From an uncultured Clostridia bacterium (GTDB lineage: Bacteria; Bacillota; Clostridia; Christensenellales; Pumilibacteraceae), in the NCBI GenBank assembly GCA_947627075.1, contig CANQUR010000048.1, positions 1 through 10,716 on the forward strand: a DNA stretch of 10,716 nucleotides, given 5' to 3'. How positions within the stretch are numbered: the first letter of the stretch is position 1; each line of letters begins with the position of its first letter. Both the position numbers and the translations under genes were made by a program. Positions 6,522 to 10,716 of this stretch are shown here, in pieces. The notes under the pieces are model-generated. The model saw only the letters and a list, made by a program, of their open reading frames with translations, ran no database searches and had not been told where the DNA came from.

Positions 6522-7718
6522 TTATTTTATTTTTGCGATCTCTTCCTTAAACATATCTCCGAGTCTATGGATACCGGCATCTATTCGTTCCACAGAAGCA
6601 TTGGAGAAATTAAGTCTCAACGTATTGAGCCCGCCCCCATCCGGATAGAACACCTGACCTTGAATATAAGCTACATCGTGCTTTATAGCTTCGGGAGCAA
6701 GCTCTACGGTATTTATGGGAGCATCGAATTCTCCCCAAATAAACAAACCGCCTTCGGCATTGATATATTTGAATTCTTCGGGCATATATTTATTTATCGC
6801 GTCGATCATAGCATTCTTGCGTTCTCTATAAATGGGTAAGCTCTTTGTAATATTGGGGAACAAATATCCGCGTTTAAGATATTCGTATACTATAAGTTGC
6901 GAAAGATTGGAAGTCGTCACATCCACACCTTGTTTGCAAATTGTCATCTTACGTATTACTTCCTTATCTCCGACCGCAACGCCTACTCGAAGTCCCGGCG
7001 ATAGAACTTTTGAAAAACTGCTTACATAGACCACATTTCCGTGCGAATCGAAACTTTTTATGCTGGGCACCCACTCTCCTTCGAACCTCAACTTACTGTA
7101 TGGATCGTCCTCGAGTACCATAACGTTATATTTTGCCGTTACGGAAGCAATTTCTTTACGATTTGCAACCGAATAGGTTTTACCGGTAGGATTGGAGAAT
7201 GTAGATACGCAATACAAGAACTTCGGTTTATATTGAATTATTTTATTTTCGAGATCTTCTATATCCAAACCGTTCTTATCGGCATTTACGCCGACTATCT
7301 TCGCTTGATAAGAATCGAAGATCTGCAAAGCGGTAAGATATGTAGGATTTTCAACAAGCACAACATCGCCCTTGTCAAGAAACGCTTTGCTCATAAGGTC
7401 AATACCCTGTTGTCCACCGCTTATTACAAGCGTCTGATCAAGCGCGATATTTTCGATACCCGCAGTTTTGACATACTCTATAAGTTGCTGTCTGAAAGGA
7501 ACGAATCCTTCCGTAGTACCGTATTGCAAAGAATCGGTCGCTCGTCCCTCGCTCAAAAGGTCATGTGCAATTTCCTGTACTTCTTTTTGCGGAAGGCATT
7601 GAGTTGCCGGAAAACCACCCGCAAAGGAAATAATTTCAGGTCTTGTCAAGAGTTTGAGAATCTCTCTTGTTGCGGCTCCGTTCATTTTACTCATTCTTTC
7701 GCTGTAATTGTAAACCAT
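6522..7718 (-). CDS. PLP-dependent aminotransferase, class I/II (LysN/KAT II-like)
   Basis: A 398-residue fold-type I aminotransferase. Visible: FAGGFPATQCLP (32-43); QYGTTEG (65-71); SGGQQGIDL (100-108); NPTGK (176-180); EDDPY with PLP-nitrogen Asp D204 and Tyr Y207; SSFSKVLSPGLRVG (233-246) with PLP lysine K237; and LRLNFS (367-372) with the substrate-carboxylate Arg R368. The sequence style (GGFP at the start, EDDPYSKL, SKVLSPGLRVG) is that of the 2-aminoadipate/kynurenine/aromatic aminotransferase branch, related to MocR C-terminal domains but without a GntR DNA-binding domain. The donor and acceptor cannot be fixed from sequence; an aromatic substrate is attractive given the adjacent tyrS, while ilvE two genes on covers branched-chain substrates. 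Start ATG 7718 has AAGGAG 9 nt upstream. All key residues are present. Confidence 0.93.
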   Translation of the reverse strand: MVYNYSERMSKMNGAATREILKLLTRPEIISFAGGFPATQCLPQKEVQEIAHDLLSEGRATDSLQYGTTEGFVPFRQQLIEYVKTAGIENIALDQTLVISGGQQGIDLMSKAFLDKGDVVLVENPTYLTALQIFDSYQAKIVGVNADKNGLDIEDLENKIIQYKPKFLYCVSTFSNPTGKTYSVANRKEIASVTAKYNVMVLEDDPYSKLRFEGEWVPSIKSFDSHGNVVYVSSFSKVLSPGLRVGVAVGDKEVIRKMTICKQGVDVTTSNLSQLIVYEYLKRGYLFPNITKSLPIYRERKNAMIDAINKYMPEEFKYINAEGGLFIWGEFDAPINTVELAPEAIKHDVAYIQGQVFYPDGGGLNTLRLNFSNASVERIDAGIHRLGDMFKEEIAKIK

Positions 7719-7750
7719 TAAAATAACTCCTTACACATATTGTAATCAAT

Positions 7751-7762
7751 CGCGTTGTCGCG
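7751..7762 (-). other. Mini-hairpin CGCG-loop-CGCG between degV and aminotransferase
   Basis: Perfect 4-bp GC stem with a 4-nt loop, in the 52-bp gap after the degV gene; no T-tract follows. On the minus strand it starts within TTAACGCGA, the same string that begins the mini-hairpin at 4692-4703. Too short to terminate transcription reliably; perhaps an mRNA processing or stability element, or chance. Confidence 0.3.
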
Positions 7763-7770
7763 TTAATTCC

Positions 7771-8622
7771 TTATTTTGAAATATATATTATTCCGATAGT
7801 GTCGGGACCACAATGGCTGCCTACCACCGGTCCGACATTATAATGCCATATCTTCAAATCCGGAAAAGCTTCTTTGATAAGTTCTGCCGTAAATATTTTG
7901 TCCCCGTCGCAATCCGCATTGAGCATGACCATTGGATATGAAGTATCCACTCCCGTTTTTTGCATATAATTTACAAGTGTGGACAAGGCTTTTTTTCTGC
8001 CCTTTACAGTTTCAAGGCTGACAAGCTCACCGTCTTTTATTCCTATTATGGGCTTAATTCCAAGTAGCTTTCCCATCCCCGCCTTGAAGGACGACAACCT
8101 ACCTCCGCGTTTTAAGTAAACAAGATCGTCTACGGTAAAATATACTCGAGTCTTTTGCCTGAATTCTTCGACAAAAGCAACTACTTCCTCGTCCGAAGCT
8201 CCGCTATTATGAAGTTTTGCGGCATAATAAACAATAATACCCGCACCCATACTTATACTCTGAGTATCAACTACCGTACAATGGCGTTCCGGATATTTTT
8301 CTTTCAATTCATCAAGCGCTTTTTCCATGGATACAAATGTACCGCTCATCTTATGAGAAAAGCTTACATATATTATGTCCTCTCCGGCTTGATAAACCGG
8401 TTCGAAATATTGTATATAATCATATTCGTTTAAGGCTTGAGTTTTTGCTGAAGCGCCGTTTCTCATCTTATCGAAAAAACCTTTGAAGTCAGTCGTTCTA
8501 CCGCAGTCAAACAAACTTTCTTCTCCATCGATAGTATACGGCATCTTTATAAGCGTTATCCCGAGTTCATCTATAGTTCTATAATCAAGCTCGCAATCCG
8601 CGTCACAAAAGAATTTGCTCAT
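7771..8622 (-). CDS. DegV family fatty-acid-binding protein (FakB-like)
   Basis: A 283-residue two-lobed DegV protein. Visible: N-terminal FFCDADCELDY (4-14), in the family's usual I..DS..DL position; SAKTQALN (58-65) with the conserved Thr; SHKMSGTFVSMEKA (89-102) with the conserved Ser of the S.SGT loop; DDLVYLKRGGRLS (165-177); and the C-terminal GPVVGSHCGPDTIGI (264-278). DegV/FakB proteins bind a fatty acid inside the protein and, where characterised, present it to the kinase FakA to make acyl-phosphate for phospholipid synthesis. No fakA is in the window. Deviations: DADC replaces the common DS.CDL and SH replaces SS before the SGT loop, so this is a divergent paralogue. Start ATG 8622 has GGAGG 10 nt upstream; a promoter lies just before it. 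Confidence 0.94.
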   Translation of the reverse strand: MSKFFCDADCELDYRTIDELGITLIKMPYTIDGEESLFDCGRTTDFKGFFDKMRNGASAKTQALNEYDYIQYFEPVYQAGEDIIYVSFSHKMSGTFVSMEKALDELKEKYPERHCTVVDTQSISMGAGIIVYYAAKLHNSGASDEEVVAFVEEFRQKTRVYFTVDDLVYLKRGGRLSSFKAGMGKLLGIKPIIGIKDGELVSLETVKGRKKALSTLVNYMQKTGVDTSYPMVMLNADCDGDKIFTAELIKEAFPDLKIWHYNVGPVVGSHCGPDTIGIIYISK

Positions 8623-8668
8623 AATATCTTCGCCTCCTTATTTTTCGTTCGTAATTCGTTACATAGAT

Positions 8669-8697
8669 AGTATAATATATTTCAATAAAATTGGCAA
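8669..8697 (-). promoter_or_regulatory. Sigma-A promoter of degV and probably the downstream operon
   Basis: Minus strand -35 TTGCCA (8697-8692), 17-nt spacer, -10 TATACT (8674-8669). Predicted transcription start is about 8662, leaving a leader of about 40 nt. The -35 begins 9 nt after the stop of the upstream methyltransferase, and no terminator separates the two, so read-through from that gene is also likely. Confidence 0.7.
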
Positions 8698-8706
8698 GCA
8701 TTTTTA

Positions 8707-10005
8707 TTATATTCTCAAGCCCTTGGGATAAAGGTTTTTATATCTTCCATCACAACCCTTAAAGCCTCCGAGCGGCGCTCCGAGAACGGTGATCGCGCCA
8801 TACCCCTTATACGTGCCTTTGAGTTCTTCACCGTGAAGATATTTTAAAAGTTCTTCGCTATTCGGTTCATAGCAAAACATTTTGTTGCCGTACGCGGAAA
8901 AAAAACAATGATCCGGCTTAAATATCTTGCCTTCAAGTCTACCTATACGTACTCCTCCCGATACTATCCTATCAAGCGGAAGCTCAAATGGCAAAGCCGA
9001 TAAAAAAAACATTCCGTTATGTTCGCAAAAAACATCATCATACCCTATAGCAGAAATCAAAAATTCGGAAACAAGTTTATTTCGAGCTATTTTCAATTGT
9101 TTTTTCGGAAGCATTTCGCTATTTCCGCAGTTTTTTCTCATTGCCGCAAAAAATTGTCCCTCGCCCATAGCTATATGTGGATAAAATCTTCTCATATGCT
9201 CATCCGATAAGCAGACGGTTTGACTTAAAATCGTTTTCGACGGCATGACGAACTCATAATCATGTTCGTCAATAAATTTTTTTACTATCTCTTCATTTTC
9301 ACGAGGAGAAAAAGTACAGGTAGAATAAATTAGCAATCCTCCCCTTTTAAGGACCTTATGGGCACTTTCCAATATAGCATATTGTCTGTTGGCACAACCG
9401 ATCGAATGTTCTACACTCCACTCTTTTACAGCTGTCTCGTCTTTGCGAAACATTCCTTCACCGGAGCACGGCGCATCGACAAGCACAAGATCAAAAAGCT
9501 CTCCGAGTTTTTCAAGTTCTTGAGGAGAATGATTTGTTATCACCGTATTTTTTATGCCCATTCGTTCGACATTTCCCTTCAAAACGGCGGCTCGCGACGG
9601 ATTAATTTCATTTGAAACAAGATATTTTACCTTACTTGCAAGCTGTATAGTCTTTCCGCCGGGCGCAGCACACATATCGAGAGCTAATTGTATATCTCCT
9701 AAATCATACGCGTTGATGGGTGCCATTGCGGAAGGTTCCTGAATATACATCAATCCTGCATGATGAAAAGCATGGTTCCCCCATTTTTCATCATAATTAA
9801 GATAGTAACAATGCTCTGCAAAAGGCACTTTTTGTCGCGTTCCAATATGATCGAGCAGTTTCGTATCCTCGATTTTTCTCTCATTCACCTTAAACGCCTT
9901 GCTCGGCGGGAGCTCATAGGAATGCAAAAATCCATCGTAATCGGGGACAATAGATCTCATCTCCTCCAAATATTCAATGGGCAAATTGATGTCACTGTGT
10001 ACCAT
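8707..10005 (-). CDS. rsmF: RsmF/NSUN-type rRNA cytosine-C5 methyltransferase
   Basis: A 432-residue RsmB/NOP2/Sun-family RNA m5C methyltransferase (SAM-dependent). Visible: N-terminal LPIEYLEEMRSIV...FLHSYELPP (8-34), typical of RsmF; HHAGLMYIQEPSAM (81-94); SAM motif I CAAPGGKT (112-119); motif IV DAPCSGEGMFRKD (177-189) with the releasing Cys C180; motif VI YSTCTFSPRENEE (227-239) with the nucleophilic Cys C230. The C-terminal part (about 305-432, including GGVRIGRLEGKIF and KGYGAITVLGAPLGGFKG) matches the RsmF C-terminal/PUA-like extension. The target is probably 16S rRNA near the decoding site; the exact base(s) cannot be read from sequence. Start: the open frame extends to 10197, but that part overlaps pyrG, and an ATG at 10050 lies in the loop of a hairpin. 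ATG 10005 with AAAGG about 13 nt upstream restores the family N-terminus. No own promoter is visible. Confidence 0.93.
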   Translation of the reverse strand: MVHSDINLPIEYLEEMRSIVPDYDGFLHSYELPPSKAFKVNERKIEDTKLLDHIGTRQKVPFAEHCYYLNYDEKWGNHAFHHAGLMYIQEPSAMAPINAYDLGDIQLALDMCAAPGGKTIQLASKVKYLVSNEINPSRAAVLKGNVERMGIKNTVITNHSPQELEKLGELFDLVLVDAPCSGEGMFRKDETAVKEWSVEHSIGCANRQYAILESAHKVLKRGGLLIYSTCTFSPRENEEIVKKFIDEHDYEFVMPSKTILSQTVCLSDEHMRRFYPHIAMGEGQFFAAMRKNCGNSEMLPKKQLKIARNKLVSEFLISAIGYDDVFCEHNGMFFLSALPFELPLDRIVSGGVRIGRLEGKIFKPDHCFFSAYGNKMFCYEPNSEELLKYLHGEELKGTYKGYGAITVLGAPLGGFKGCDGRYKNLYPKGLRI

Positions 10006-10037
10006 ATTGCAACTAAAACCTTTCTTTTTATCGTATA

Positions 10038-10065
10038 AATACGCCGACATTACCGTCGGCGTATT
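10038..10065 (-). terminator. Perfect 11-bp hairpin just after pyrG
   Basis: Perfect arms AATACGCCGAC (10038-10048) and GTCGGCGTATT (10055-10065) with a 6-nt loop, one base after the pyrG stop codon. On the minus strand it is followed by TATACGATAAAAAG, with no real T-run, so termination is probably partial. The downstream rsmF has only about 32 nt of its own leader, so it likely depends on read-through of this hairpin. Confidence 0.55.
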
Positions 10066-10066
10066 C

Positions 10067-10716
10067 TTATTTCTTTGTTCTCTTTTGATTTTTAAGGGAC
10101 TGCGCAATGAACAGTACAAAAAGCGGATGCGGCTTATGCGGCCTTGATTTGAATTCGGGATGATATTGAACTCCCAGATGGAAGAGCTTGTCTCCAAGCT
10201 CGACGGCTTCTACAAGAGTCCCGTCGGGAGACGTTCCGCATATAGTGAGTCCATAAGCCGAAAGCATTTCGCGATAGTCATTATTGAATTCATATCTGTG
10301 CCTGTGGCGTTCAAAAATAGATTTGGTCTTGTATGCCTCATAAAGTTTCGACTTTTCTTTTATAATGCATTCATATGCACCCAATCGCATGCTTCCACCG
10401 GTATTTTGCAAACCTATTTGACTGTTCATAATATCTATGACCTTATTATGCGAGTTCGGATCGAACTCTCTACTGTTGGCATCGGAAAGTCCCGCCACAT
10501 TTCGAGCATATTCTATAGTTAGAATTTGCATTCCGAGACAAATACCGAAATAAGGCAGATCGTTTTCACGGCAATATTTTGCGGCGCATATCATTCCCTC
10601 TACTCCTCGGTCCCCGAAACCGCCCGGTAAAATTATACCGTCACAATCTCCCATCAACGATTTTGCAGATACGGAATTGATTTCTTCGGAGTCGATCCAT
10701 TTTAAGTCTATATTAG
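10067..10716 (-). CDS. pyrG: CTP synthase, C-terminal glutaminase half (5' part beyond window)
   Basis: The last 215 residues of CTP synthase, which converts UTP to CTP using ATP and glutamine-derived ammonia (pyrimidine synthesis, cytoplasm). The reading frame stays open to the right edge; the N-terminal amidoligase domain is outside. Visible in the class I glutamine amidotransferase domain, numbered from the window edge: IILPGGFGDRGVEG (27-40), nucleophile C59 in FGICLGMQ, EYARNVAGLSDANSREF (68-84), RHRHRYEFN (137-145), and the triad partners H185 and E187 in QYHPEF. All key residues are intact. An internal TTG/ATG pair at 10657/10654 could mimic a start but lies in the middle of conserved sequence. 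The gene ends with a short Lys-rich tail (KNQKRTKK), followed at once by a hairpin. Confidence 0.97.
   Translation of the reverse strand, partial: NIDLKWIDSEEINSVSAKSLMGDCDGIILPGGFGDRGVEGMICAAKYCRENDLPYFGICLGMQILTIEYARNVAGLSDANSREFDPNSHNKVIDIMNSQIGLQNTGGSMRLGAYECIIKEKSKLYEAYKTKSIFERHRHRYEFNNDYREMLSAYGLTICGTSPDGTLVEAVELGDKLFHLGVQYHPEFKSRPHKPHPLFVLFIAQSLKNQKRTKK

Noticed and set aside
7739..7744. TACAAT as -10 of a promoter for the aminotransferase gene
   Set aside because: No acceptable -35 at 16-18 nt, and transcription would begin at the ribosome binding site itself.
10006..10197. N-terminal extension of the methyltransferase up to 10197
   Set aside because: It overlaps the conserved end of pyrG and crosses the hairpin at 10038-10065, and its residues look like antisense/off-frame sequence; the family N-terminus begins at ATG 10005.
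1..10716. CRISPR arrays, tRNA/rRNA genes, toxin-antitoxin or phage/defence genes
   Set aside because: No regularly spaced direct repeats, no tRNA cloverleaf or rRNA-like sequence, and no defence or phage domains seen on either strand.

Overview
The window is a low-GC stretch (AT-rich intergenic regions, A/T-ending codons, strong AGGAGG-type ribosome binding sites, TTGACA/TATAAT-type promoters) from a member of the Bacillota, most likely an uncultured anaerobic gut-type Clostridia. The gene content supports this: a DegV/FakB protein, a pair of short-chain ChrA proteins, an RsmF-type methyltransferase with the Gram-positive C-terminal extension, and a membrane protein with an InlB/Listeria-Bacteroides-type repeat. 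All ten protein genes are on the minus strand, so the order below is in the direction of transcription, from high to low coordinates.

Right end (10716 to 8707): the C-terminal glutamine amidotransferase half of CTP synthase (pyrG, cut by the window edge), a hairpin directly after its stop, and an RsmB/NOP-type rRNA m5C methyltransferase (rsmF-like) that has no visible promoter of its own. Next (8697 to 3541) comes a run starting at a good promoter in front of a DegV-family fatty-acid-binding protein. It continues through a fold-type I PLP aminotransferase, tyrosyl-tRNA synthetase, a YigZ/IMPACT protein overlapping tyrS by 4 bp, and branched-chain aminotransferase ilvE. It closes with a clear intrinsic terminator. 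Gaps inside this run are 14 to 52 bp, so it reads as one amino-acid-metabolism operon, possibly with DegV as its first gene.

Middle (3516 to 2223): a two-gene chrA operon (short-chain chromate-transporter family, ATGA overlap) with its own extended -10 promoter. It is followed by a 407 bp non-coding region holding an unexplained inverted-repeat element and, further on, a near-consensus promoter for the next unit. Left end (1985 to 1): a membrane protein with a DUF4175-like N-terminal half and an InlB-like extracytoplasmic repeat. A strong GAAA-loop hairpin follows, and then a MoxR-family AAA+ ATPase that runs off the left edge. MoxR next to such a membrane protein is the usual start of a MoxR/DUF58 cell-envelope cluster.

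Most of the window is ordinary housekeeping content. The parts worth a second look are the DUF4175-like/InlB-repeat protein tied to MoxR, the nested inverted-repeat element at about 2120-2203, and the hairpins that sit between genes which appear to depend on read-through.
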